Below are positions 35,377 to 43,542 of a stretch of 64,000 bases of DNA, in pieces. The first letter of the stretch is position 1. Each line of letters begins with the position of its first letter. The position numbers and the translations under genes were made by a program. The notes beneath the pieces were generated by a model. It had not been told where the DNA came from, searched no databases, and was given only the letters and a program-made list of their open reading frames with translations. This DNA comes from Bacteroides faecalis (GTDB lineage Bacteria; Bacteroidota; Bacteroidia; Bacteroidales; Bacteroidaceae): the NCBI RefSeq assembly GCF_003865075.1, contig NZ_BHWB01000008.1:186001-250000 (forward strand), given 5' to 3'.

Positions 35377-36621
35377 ATGTCATTTTCACTTTTTATAGCT
35401 CGGCGTATTTATCGTGAAAGCGATGGTGGTAAGCAGGTATCTCGTCCTGCTGTCCTCATTGCGATGGCGGGTATTGCTGTCGGGCTAGCTGTAATGATTA
35501 TTGCTGTTGCAGTAGTCGTTGGCTTTAAGAGTGAGGTGAGGGATAAAGTTGTAGGATTTGGTTCGCATATACAGATCACTAATCTGGATGCAGTTAATTC
35601 TTATGAAACACATCCTGTTGTAGTGGGAGATAGCATGATGGTTGCACTTGCCGGTTATCCGGAAGTAAGTCACGTGCAGCGTTATTCTACGAAACCGGGA
35701 ATGATAAAGACCGATGAGGCTTTTCAAGGAATGGTATTGAAGGGCGTCGGTCCTGAGTTTGATCCGCATTTTATAAAGGAATATTTGTTAGAAGGAGAAG
35801 TTCCTGTTTTCAGTGATTCGGTTTCTACTAATAAAGTTCTTATTTCCAAAGATCTGGCTACCAAGTTGAAGTTGAAGCTTGGAGATAAAATCTATACTTA
35901 TTATATTCAGGATGATATTCGCGCTCGCCGATTAACGATTGCGGGGATTTATCAAACTAATTTTTCTGAATATGATAATCTCTTCCTGCTTACGGATCTT
36001 TATACAGTTAATCGTCTAAATGGTTGGCAACCGGAGCAAGTGAGTGGGGTAGAACTAGAAGTTAATGATTATAATCGTTTAGATGATATCACCTACAAAA
36101 TAGCGGAAGATACAGACAATCAACATGATCTTTTGGGCGGTACTTATTATGTTCGAAATATAGAACAACTGAATCCTCAGATCTTTGAGTGGTTGGGGTT
36201 GTTGGATACCAATATCTGGGTAATTCTTGTTCTTATGATGGGTGTTGCCGGTTTCACCATGATTTCTGGTTTGCTGATTATTATCATTGAGCGCACCAAC
36301 ATGATTGGTATCCTAAAAGCTTTGGGAGCTGATAATTTCACCATTCGCAAAACCTTTTTATGGTTCTCTGTTTTTTTGATTGGTAAAGGAATGATTCTGG
36401 GAAATATCATAGGACTTGCCTTCTGTTTTCTCCAATCTTATTTTCAGATATTTAAATTAGATCCTACCAACTACTATATGGACTCCGTTCCTGTTTATTT
36501 TAATATCTGGTTCTTGTTGTTAATCAATGCGGGGACATTACTTTCGTCTGTACTTATGTTGATAGGTCCTTCTTTCATCATTGCTAAAATTAATCCGGCA
36601 AGTTCAATGAGATACGAGTAA
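35377..36621 (+). CDS. FtsX-like ABC transporter permease (LolC/LolE type)
   Basis: 414 residues with four membrane spans: one at about 27-50, then three after a periplasmic domain of about 220 residues. The start FSLFIARRIYRESDGGKQVSRP and the first span GIAVGLAVMIIAVAVVVGFK are typical of the lipoprotein-releasing LolC/LolE family. The final three spans contain ERTNMIGILKALGA, the coupling motif that contacts the ATPase. It would extract lipoproteins from the inner membrane together with a LolD ATPase, not encoded in the window. It lies 20 bp after the aminotransferase. Confidence 0.88.
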   Translation: MSFSLFIARRIYRESDGGKQVSRPAVLIAMAGIAVGLAVMIIAVAVVVGFKSEVRDKVVGFGSHIQITNLDAVNSYETHPVVVGDSMMVALAGYPEVSHVQRYSTKPGMIKTDEAFQGMVLKGVGPEFDPHFIKEYLLEGEVPVFSDSVSTNKVLISKDLATKLKLKLGDKIYTYYIQDDIRARRLTIAGIYQTNFSEYDNLFLLTDLYTVNRLNGWQPEQVSGVELEVNDYNRLDDITYKIAEDTDNQHDLLGGTYYVRNIEQLNPQIFEWLGLLDTNIWVILVLMMGVAGFTMISGLLIIIIERTNMIGILKALGADNFTIRKTFLWFSVFLIGKGMILGNIIGLAFCFLQSYFQIFKLDPTNYYMDSVPVYFNIWFLLLINAGTLLSSVLMLIGPSFIIAKINPASSMRYE

Positions 36622-36634
36622 GTACTATTAATTT

Positions 36635-37807
36635 TTATCTTCTCATGAAATCTCCCTTCCCGCGGAAAAAACGACAAGACTTGAATCTTAGTGACTGTAT
36701 CGGTTGAAGCAGATCAAAAATAGGTAAAGAGAAATAATATTTTCTTCCTCCGCCCATTTCTTTGGCTGTCTGGTTGATTACGATTGCTTGGATGATATAG
36801 CGGAGTATCCAGACAAATAAAGCAATTCCTGCGGTCAACCAATGAAAGTTAAGAACACCGAATACGATTCCGGCAATACATACTCCATAAAATAGTAATC
36901 TTGAAAAAGTTTCCAAGCCTAGTAGATAACGTTGTATGCCACGATAATAACGTGCGGTCGCCATAAAACTCACCTTTTCTTCTTTCCAATCCTTTATACG
37001 TTCTATCGGCTGTATTCGTACTGTTGCATTATAATCAGTTTCGACTCTGGTATTTTCTGCTGTAGCTATCTGGTTAATAAACAAATCATCCTCACCACGT
37101 TGTAGATTTAAGTAAGATGAATATCCTTTTTGTTTGAAGAACAATTCTTTTCGATAAGCCAGATTACGTCCGATACCCATATAAGGTTTTCCGGCTAAAG
37201 CAAAGCCAAGATAACGCAAAGATTGAAAGAGTGCATCGAATGCCACCCGTTTATGCAACCACCCTTTAGTACGATCGTAACCACTATATCCCAAAACAAT
37301 CTGTGTTTGCGAAGTAAAGTTACGTGCCATTAGTTTTAGCCATTGATTACTTGCCGGAATACAGTTTGTTTCAGTAAATACCAGCCAATCGTGTTTACTG
37401 GCTTTGATACCTAATGTAAGAGCTAGTTTTTTGTGGCTGATATATCGTGCACTTTCCGGAGTGAAACTGTGATAAAGATTAGGGTATTTTTCTTCAAAGA
37501 TTCCTAATACGTCTGCTGTTTCATCGGTTGAAGCGTCATTGATGACGATTACTTCGAATTGCGGATAATCCTGTTCCAAAATCGTTGGAAGTATCTTGCG
37601 CAGATTATCAGCCTCGTTACGGGCACAGATAATAACGGATAGAGGAGGAAATTCCCTTGAAAAATGAACCTCTTCTTTGCGTACAGCTGTATTATGTCTG
37701 TGTATCCGGTTATACAAACCGAAATAGTAAATGAGTTGGATAATAAAGAGGATACCTGCAGCCGATAATAAAATCAGTTCGATAGTATTGAATGTAAATG
37801 CTTCCAT
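36635..37807 (-). CDS. membrane-anchored family 2 glycosyltransferase
   Basis: 390 residues. One N-terminal span (about 7-30), a GT-A domain (about 50-275) and two or three C-terminal spans. The nucleotide-sugar motif PLSVIICARNEADNL, VIVINDASTDET and the QRGEDDLFIN block (about 238-247) fit processive or poly-isoprenol GT2 enzymes. TETNCIPA replaces the DxD position. The sugar and acceptor are unknown. It is convergent with the LolC/E gene (13 bp apart). A promoter element TACTTTTG lies at 37835-37842. Confidence 0.88.
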   Translation of the reverse strand: MEAFTFNTIELILLSAAGILFIIQLIYYFGLYNRIHRHNTAVRKEEVHFSREFPPLSVIICARNEADNLRKILPTILEQDYPQFEVIVINDASTDETADVLGIFEEKYPNLYHSFTPESARYISHKKLALTLGIKASKHDWLVFTETNCIPASNQWLKLMARNFTSQTQIVLGYSGYDRTKGWLHKRVAFDALFQSLRYLGFALAGKPYMGIGRNLAYRKELFFKQKGYSSYLNLQRGEDDLFINQIATAENTRVETDYNATVRIQPIERIKDWKEEKVSFMATARYYRGIQRYLLGLETFSRLLFYGVCIAGIVFGVLNFHWLTAGIALFVWILRYIIQAIVINQTAKEMGGGRKYYFSLPIFDLLQPIQSLRFKSCRFFRGKGDFMRR

Positions 37808-37834
37808 TAATTTATACGTCGTTTTTTATACCTG

Positions 37835-37842
37835 CAAAAGTA
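37835..37842 (-). promoter_or_regulatory. promoter -7 element for the glycosyltransferase gene
   Basis: The minus strand reads TACTTTTG, an exact -7 match 28 bp before the start codon. It lies between the AI-2E transporter stop and the glycosyltransferase start. No good TTTG partner was seen. Confidence 0.45.
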
Positions 37843-37863
37843 CGTATTTTTTCGGTAGCTTTG

Positions 37864-38889
37864 CTATTCTGCAGGGAGGTTATTTCGTGAATCCAGATAT
37901 TCTTTCTTGAACATATCCACAAAAAGAAAGAATAATGACAGCAATAAAGGGCCGAATATGACTCCCATAAACCCAAATAATGGTAATCCGACCACTACTC
38001 CGAAAATGGTTATTAACGGATGAATATCCGCCATTTTCTTTTGTAGAATAAAACGTATCAGATTGTCGAGTTGGGAAATGATTAATCCGCCATAAGCGAA
38101 GAGTCCGATAGCGTTAAACCATTCTCCATTCAATGCAAAATAAGCGGCTACAGGTACCCAGACCAAAGCTGTTCCGACCATGGGAATAACTGTCGCAAAA
38201 CAAGTCAGGAATCCTAAAAGCCAGATATTGGGAGCACCGAAAATAAGATATCCGATCATGGCCACTCCTCCTTGTATAATAGCCAATAGAGGAATACCGA
38301 TGGCATTGGACCGTACAATCATATTGATTTCGTGAATTACATCTTTAGTGTTTGTTTCATTGAAAGGAAGGATATCATTGATATACGACTCCATTTTCTG
38401 ACCGCCGATTAACATGAAATATAGCACAAACATCATTACAAATAAATTGATGGCAAGGCTACTGATTCCACCCATTATAGCCTGTCCTATCCGGGGAAGT
38501 AATGATACTATAAACGATAATGTGTCACTTCCTAACACATCATACCCTGTTTTTTCTTTGATCATGACTGCTGTCTGTTGGATGGGAGCAATAAAAGTCT
38601 GTGGTGCTAAATTAATATCTTGTAACTTATTAACCAACAGCCAGATAGTCAATACAACAGGGACAAGGAATACAAGAACTGTTTCTAAAGTGATCAGAAA
38701 AGCACTGAAACTTCGCTTCATTTTCCTTGTTTCAGTCAAATGAATCATCTGGTTGCGTACCAGAATATAGATAGTGAGTGCACCCAGCAATCCACCCAAA
38801 AAAGGAGTGATTTGACGGAAGATAATAACTCCCATCAGTAGTATAATGACAATGAGGGAATATTTCCAGTACTGTTCTTTAATGTTCAT
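37864..38889 (-). CDS. AI-2E family transporter (UPF0118, PerM/TqsA type)
   Basis: 341 residues with about seven or eight membrane spans and a central amphipathic part. The C-terminal block with PLITIFGVVVGLPLFGFMG and GVIFGPLLLSLFF is diagnostic of the family, and GTALVWVPVAAYFALNGEW precedes it. Members are secondary transporters linked to autoinducer-2 export, Na/H antiport or unknown solutes, and the true substrate is open. The glycosyltransferase gene lies 56 bp downstream on the same strand with its own promoter element. Confidence 0.9.
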   Translation of the reverse strand: MNIKEQYWKYSLIVIILLMGVIIFRQITPFLGGLLGALTIYILVRNQMIHLTETRKMKRSFSAFLITLETVLVFLVPVVLTIWLLVNKLQDINLAPQTFIAPIQQTAVMIKEKTGYDVLGSDTLSFIVSLLPRIGQAIMGGISSLAINLFVMMFVLYFMLIGGQKMESYINDILPFNETNTKDVIHEINMIVRSNAIGIPLLAIIQGGVAMIGYLIFGAPNIWLLGFLTCFATVIPMVGTALVWVPVAAYFALNGEWFNAIGLFAYGGLIISQLDNLIRFILQKKMADIHPLITIFGVVVGLPLFGFMGVIFGPLLLSLFFLFVDMFKKEYLDSRNNLPAE

Positions 38890-39000
38890 ATCGTGTAGTC
38901 AATTCGTTTATACAATATAACAATAAAAACACCTGAAGCCCCCGAAAGGTTTGTTTTATAATGAAAGATCGATGTGAAAAACAGTTCTATCGGATTGGCT

Positions 39001-39123
39001 TTCAGAAATAGAGAGGTGTATGATGACAGATTATTTGTCTGCAAAGACTTAGGCCGATACCACTTCCTTCAGATTGGGTGGTAAGGACAGGAATAAATAT
39101 CTTTTCTTGCAATTCCGGAGGTA
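39001..39123 (-). pseudogene. C-terminal remnant of a histidine kinase ATPase domain
   Basis: The minus-strand frame encodes PPELQEKIFIPVLTTQSEG then SGIGLSLCRQIICHH before a stop. This is the F-box and G2-box part of a HATPase_c domain (usual form ..EKIFIPFFTTK..GSGIGLSLSRQIM). Nothing upstream in any frame continues the protein, so it is a fragment left by deletion or decay. Confidence 0.7.
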
Positions 39124-39198
39124 GTATACTAACGATTCGTTAATAGTTTGTTTACTACTTATTTTATCGGAAGCTTTTCATTTGAAAGGTTTTTCATC

Positions 39199-39417
39199 CT
39201 AATTATAAGCCCATACTTCTGATATGTTGCTAATATCTACACCTTCTAAGTTGAATTTGATAGCATCTGTCAGGGTATTTTCCTTTGTCTCATCACTGAA
39301 AAAGTCTATTATTCGATTTATAATTTTGTCAAAGGTATCAAATCCTCTATCGTAAGTAGTGTATTTATCGAACCAGTAACGGTAATCCTTTTTTTGTGAT
39401 ATTATGTTATCGAACTA
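39199..39417 (-). pseudogene. possible decayed gene fragment, unrecognised
   Basis: A 72-codon open stretch on the minus strand has protein-like composition (FDNIISQKKDYRYWFDKY, DRGFDTFDKIINRIIDFF, ending EVWAYN) but no start codon. An in-frame TAG precedes it, and similar composition continues upstream of that TAG. It may be a dead gene with an amber mutation. No family was recognised. Confidence 0.3.
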
Positions 39418-39591
39418 TTCGTATTTATAATGAAACTTAGTCTCATTCGCTGCTATAATTGTATGATACTGTTATAAAAGAATAATAATCAGATATTTGT
39501 CGTATTTCTGGAGATTAATGTTGTAACTTGCAAGAAAGAGAATTCCGTCTATTTTATTCCCGCATATAAACTGTCCTAAAAAAAATGAATT

Positions 39592-39723
39592 ATGAAAGGC
39601 AAAGAAAGAAAAAAAGAAATGAAGAAAGAGAAGTCGGACAATAAGACAAAAATATTGACTGAGTATCAGAGAGAAAAGCAAAGTAAGAGTAATAAAGGAA
39701 TGAGCATAATACCTAAAACATAA
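39592..39723 (+). CDS. 43-residue Lys-rich small protein coupled to the GH130 gene
   Basis: ATG 39592 opens a 43-codon frame, MKGKERKKEMKKEKSD to KGMSIIPKT, with more than a third Lys or Arg. Its TAA overlaps the ATG of the GH130 gene by one base (TAATG), a translational-coupling arrangement. The frame is not an alternative frame of another gene. It resembles the short basic proteins that precede GH130 and glycosyltransferase genes in some Bacteroides, but I cannot verify conservation. It could also be a leader peptide that sets translation of the next gene. Confidence 0.55.
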   Translation: MKGKERKKEMKKEKSDNKTKILTEYQREKQSKSNKGMSIIPKT

Positions 39724-40754
39724 TGATATATGTAAAAAGAGAAGGTGTTATATTGGAAAGCACTTCGCTTGAGTTTGAAAACGAAGGAGTGATGAATCCA
39801 GCTGTGATAGCTGAAGGAAATGTTATCCATATGTTTTATCGTGCAGTAAGAAAAGGAAATTATTCATCTATCGGCTATTGTCGTCTTGAGGGACCTTTGA
39901 AAGTTGTATGTAGAGATAACACTCCTTTACTCATTTCTAAGTTTGATTATGAAAGTCAGGGTGTGGAAGATCCGCGTATTGTGAAAATTGAAGGTCTGTA
40001 TTATCTTACTTATACGGCTTATGATGGATACAGCGCCATGGGAGCTTTGGCTGTATCTTCTGATCTGAGAAATTTTGATAAGAAAGGCATCATTACTTCT
40101 AAAATTACTTATCCGCAATTCAAAGAGTTGCTTCGTACGCAGCAGGCTATTATTAGTAAGTATTTTCGTTCAAGTAATAAGCGTGAAGCAACCAATGAAA
40201 AAGGGCATCCACTTTATCTGATGGATAAGAATGTGGTTTTTTTCCCTCGTAAGATCAATGGGAAATTTTATTTCATGCACCGCATCCGTCCTGATATACA
40301 ATACGTAGCAGTAGAACGGCTTGATATGCTGACGAAAGATTTCTGGAAAAGATATTATCAGAATTTTGCAAAACGTATTCTATTGGCTCCTTATCACGAC
40401 CATGAATCAAGCTATATTGGAGCTGGTTGTCCGCCGATTGAGACTGGAGCCGGTTGGCTCTTGATTTATCACAGCGTGTATGATACTCCTTCCGGTTATG
40501 TATATTCCGCTTGCGCGGCTTTGTTAGATATAGATAATCCGGCTATTGAAATAGCCCGTTTGCCTTATCCATTATTCACTCCCGAAGTAGAATACGAACT
40601 GTCTGGTGTAGTTAATAGAGTTTGTTTTCCTACAGGTACTGCTTTGTTTGGCGACATTCTTTATATCTACTATGGAGCAGCCGACAAGCGGGTGGCTTGT
40701 GTGTCAGTGCTACTGACGGAGTTATTGGATGAATTAATTAAACAAATCAAATGA
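39723..40754 (+). CDS. GH130-family beta-mannoside phosphorylase/hydrolase-like protein
   Basis: 343 residues forming a five-bladed beta-propeller. The GH130 pattern is visible: NPAVIAEGNVIHMFYRA (about 25-41), the catalytic-region GVEDPRIVKIEGLYYLTYTA (about 80-99), VVFFPRKINGKFYFMHR (about 170-186) and YIGAGCPPIETGAGWLLIYH (about 230-249). Family members phosphorolyse or hydrolyse beta-1,4- or beta-1,2-linked mannosides in the cytoplasm. There is no signal peptide. The next gene, a GT4 glycosyltransferase, overlaps by 4 bp (ATGA), so the pair is tightly coupled and may turn over or build an internal mannan or glycan. Confidence 0.85.
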   Translation: MIYVKREGVILESTSLEFENEGVMNPAVIAEGNVIHMFYRAVRKGNYSSIGYCRLEGPLKVVCRDNTPLLISKFDYESQGVEDPRIVKIEGLYYLTYTAYDGYSAMGALAVSSDLRNFDKKGIITSKITYPQFKELLRTQQAIISKYFRSSNKREATNEKGHPLYLMDKNVVFFPRKINGKFYFMHRIRPDIQYVAVERLDMLTKDFWKRYYQNFAKRILLAPYHDHESSYIGAGCPPIETGAGWLLIYHSVYDTPSGYVYSACAALLDIDNPAIEIARLPYPLFTPEVEYELSGVVNRVCFPTGTALFGDILYIYYGAADKRVACVSVLLTELLDELIKQIK

Positions 40755-42946
40755 GAAAAATAATATGTATCACTACTTATCCTCCTCGCGAATGTGGAAT
40801 AGCCACCTTTGCTCAGGATTTGGTCCAGTCTATTTTATCAAAGTTTGGAACTTCTTACTCCATCAAAGTTTGTGCGGTAGAATCGGATACAGAAAAACAT
40901 ACCTATACTTCAAAGCAGGAAGTTGAATATATACTCAATATTTCAGATGTTTCTGCATTTACAACTCTAACCCAGCAGTTAAACGAAAATCCTGAAGTGG
41001 AAATAGTGCTTGTCCAGCATGAATTCGGATTGTATGCAGAACAAGAAGAAGCTTTTTTGCAGATGTTGAAACGGCTTCATAAGCCAGTGATTTTAATCTT
41101 TCATACTGTGCTTTCACAGCCTGATCTTGCTATGTATCGAAGTGTATGTAGGATGATAGCTGCTTGTTCTTATCTGGTAGTTATGACACAAAATTCCCGA
41201 CGCATTCTTTTGCAGGAATATCATGCCGATGAGAATAAAATTATGGTGATTCCTCACGGTACTCATCTGGTATCTTTCAGAGACAAGAACAAATTGAAAG
41301 ATTTTTATCACCTTTCAGGTAGACGCGTTCTGTCTACTTTCGGTTTACTTAGTCCTGGTAAGAGTATTGAAACGACATTGAATGCTTTGCCGGCTATTAT
41401 AGAGACAAATCCTTCTGTAATATTTCTTATTCTTGGAAAAACGCATCCGGGAGTGTTGAAAGTAGATGGAGAAAAATATCGTAATTTATTGGTAACTAAA
41501 ATTAAAGAGTTGCATCTGGAGGAATATGTACTTTTTATCAATCAATATCTTGAGCTTTCTGTCTTATTGGACTATCTGCAGCTGACAGATGTATATCTTT
41601 TCACTTCAAGTGACCCGAATCAAGCCGTAAGTGGGACATTTGTATATGCTATCAGTTGTGGATGCCCGATTATAGCTACCCCCATTCCGCACGCATTGGA
41701 ATTATTGAGTGATGATTCCGGTATTATTTTCGACTTTAAAGATTCGGCTCAATTGGCAGTGGCTGTTCATCATTTGCTTGCTGATGAAGATTTGCGAACT
41801 AAGATGAAGCTGATAGGTCTGCAGAAAACGGCAGCTACAGCTTGGGAAAATGTTGCTATTGCTTATACATTGTTATTTCAGAAAACAGGAAAGGTGAAAG
41901 AGGAACTGATCTACTCTTTACCTCCCATAGATACTTATCATATCAGGCGCATGAGTCAGCAATGGGGGGTTATTCAGTTTTCAAAAGGTAATCGTCCGGA
42001 TGCTTCCACAGGATACACGTTGGATGATACATCACGTGCATTAATGGCAATGTCTCAAGTCGTCGCTACCGGACAGGGAAAAGTGAAAGAACGATATATC
42101 AGGACTTATCTGAACTTTATCCGTTATTGTCAGCAACAGGATGGTTCTTTTTTGAATTATGTGGATAAGGATGGGATATTTACCTCACAAAATCAGGAAG
42201 TGGGATTGGACGATAGTACTGGGAGGGCCATCTGTGCTTTGGGTTATTTTATCTCTTGTGCAGGCTGCTTTCCTGCTCCTTGGAAGGAGGAAGCAGAAGC
42301 TGTTTTTAAACGGACATTTCAATTATTCCACCGTATTGAATCACCCCGTAGCATAGCTTTTATGCTCAAAGGATTGTATTATTATAGTCGTGAATATCCT
42401 TCGCAACAGACTGATGCATGTATTTGGTTACTAGCCAATAAACTTGCTCAATGTTATCATCGAACGGCAGAAAAAAACTGGCGATGGTTTGAGACATATC
42501 TCACTTATGATAATGCTATTTTACCGGAAGCTATGTTGTTAGCTTATTTGGCTATTGGCAAGGAAGAGTATAAAGATATAGCCCATGAATCTTTTGAATT
42601 TTTAATAAAGAAGGTGTTTGTGAAAAATCAGATTCAGGTGATTTCTAATCAGGGATGGATGAATAAAGGAAAGAGCCATTCCAGATATGGTGAACAACCT
42701 GTAGATGTGGCAGGAATGGTAATTGCTTTGAATACATTTTATCAGTTTTTTAAAGAGGAAAAATATTTTCGTATGCAAACAGATGCTTTTAGTTGGTTTT
42801 TGGGGAATAATCATTTGCATCAGATTGTTTATAATCCGACTACCGGAGGTTGTTATGACGGACTGGAGGAGAATAACATTAATCTAAACCAGGGAGCCGA
42901 GTCTGCTGTTTGCTATTTAATGGCACGTTTGGTGATGTCCCATTAA
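40751..42946 (+). CDS. GT4 glycosyltransferase with C-terminal alpha/alpha-toroid domain
   Basis: 731 residues. The N-terminal GT-B half (about 1-380) begins KIICITTYPPRECGIATFAQDL and carries the donor-binding region STFGLLSPGKSIET and the E-x7-E-like GTFVYAISCGCPIIATPIPHALELL. The C-terminal half (about 390-731) is helical, with YTLDDTSRALMAM, VGLDDSTGRAICALGYF and YDNAILPEAMLLAYL, like six-hairpin glycosidase-type domains. It overlaps the GH130 gene by 4 bp. The fusion suggests that one protein both transfers and recognises or trims a glycan, but activity of the second domain is not shown by known catalytic residues. Confidence 0.85.
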   Translation: MRKIICITTYPPRECGIATFAQDLVQSILSKFGTSYSIKVCAVESDTEKHTYTSKQEVEYILNISDVSAFTTLTQQLNENPEVEIVLVQHEFGLYAEQEEAFLQMLKRLHKPVILIFHTVLSQPDLAMYRSVCRMIAACSYLVVMTQNSRRILLQEYHADENKIMVIPHGTHLVSFRDKNKLKDFYHLSGRRVLSTFGLLSPGKSIETTLNALPAIIETNPSVIFLILGKTHPGVLKVDGEKYRNLLVTKIKELHLEEYVLFINQYLELSVLLDYLQLTDVYLFTSSDPNQAVSGTFVYAISCGCPIIATPIPHALELLSDDSGIIFDFKDSAQLAVAVHHLLADEDLRTKMKLIGLQKTAATAWENVAIAYTLLFQKTGKVKEELIYSLPPIDTYHIRRMSQQWGVIQFSKGNRPDASTGYTLDDTSRALMAMSQVVATGQGKVKERYIRTYLNFIRYCQQQDGSFLNYVDKDGIFTSQNQEVGLDDSTGRAICALGYFISCAGCFPAPWKEEAEAVFKRTFQLFHRIESPRSIAFMLKGLYYYSREYPSQQTDACIWLLANKLAQCYHRTAEKNWRWFETYLTYDNAILPEAMLLAYLAIGKEEYKDIAHESFEFLIKKVFVKNQIQVISNQGWMNKGKSHSRYGEQPVDVAGMVIALNTFYQFFKEEKYFRMQTDAFSWFLGNNHLHQIVYNPTTGGCYDGLEENNINLNQGAESAVCYLMARLVMSH

Positions 42947-43004
42947 TCTTATTTTGGGTCTGTAAACTAAGTACATTTGTCTCATTTGGCTATTTTGTCC
43001 TACC

Positions 43005-43012
43005 TATTTTTG
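43005..43012 (+). promoter_or_regulatory. orphan promoter -7 element before gene remnant
   Basis: TATTTTTG matches the -7 consensus and lies 27 bp before the remnant start at 43039, with TTTG 16 bp upstream (42985-42988). Confidence 0.4.
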
Positions 43013-43038
43013 TGACAAAATAAAAAACAGAATGAATT

Positions 43039-43131
43039 ATGAAGATGAATAAAACTATGTTGTTGATGGTTACTCTACTATGGGGGAACTGAATCTGGAC
43101 GGAGGAAAATGGACTATCAGGATTTGAATTT
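43039..43131 (+). pseudogene. 5' remnant of a secreted enzyme gene (GH2-like)
   Basis: ATG 43039 opens a signal-peptide-like frame, KMNKTMLLMVTLLWG, which stops at once. Shifting one base at the G run (43082-43086) continues as GELNLDGGKWTIR, a pattern like the mature start of Bacteroides GH2 beta-mannosidase-type enzymes. No continuation follows within 400 bp, so only the promoter and first codons of a lost gene remain. Confidence 0.45.
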
Positions 43132-43354
43132 TAAACTGAACTTTCCAATGCAAAAAGCTGGGACATTCAGTCTTCTCTCTATATTATTTAAATTGCTCAA
43201 TTATCTGTTACCTTGCACTGTTATACTGTTAATCCATTGATTATTAGTCTGTAATATGTGTGCAAGATGTGTGTTGCAGATATGTGTAAGATACTTTATC
43301 TTGCACACATCTAATTTATTTAAATAGCACTTTACTTTAAATTAATCACCTTCT

Positions 43355-43500
43355 CAAAATTAGTTTCAACCGTTTGAACAAAGTGTTCTAAGCCTTTGAA
43401 CACTTTGTTTCATATACTATAAACACTTTGTTTCAAGCCACTGTACATATTGTTTCAAATAGGGAAACACTCTGTTTCGAGCCTTTGAACACTTTGTTTT
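43355..43500. repeat. degenerate 22-bp tandem repeat array
   Basis: Units of about 22 bp with consensus AACACTTTGTTTC plus AAGCCTTTG begin near 43355, 43377, 43399, 43422, 43444, 43466 and 43488, a period of 22-23 bp. The first two units are the most diverged. The unit at 43377 reads AACAAAGTGTTCTA, partly the inverse of the core. The array lies 43 bp beyond the end of the leftward lactate permease gene. Confidence 0.75.
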
Positions 43501-43542
43501 GTACGCTGTTACGATCTATTTGTCAGGTGATTACTTTAGAAA

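Larger units (their letters stand above)
38890..39591. other. intergenic region with decayed gene fragments
   Basis: About 700 bp. It holds a histidine-kinase remnant (39001-39123) and a second minus-strand fragment (39199-39417), both listed separately. The remainder is AT-rich without recognised signals. Confidence 0.6.

Noticed and set aside
43355..43500. The 22-bp repeat as a CRISPR array
   Set aside because: The units abut with no unique spacers of 30 bp or so, the repeats are degenerate and no cas gene is present.
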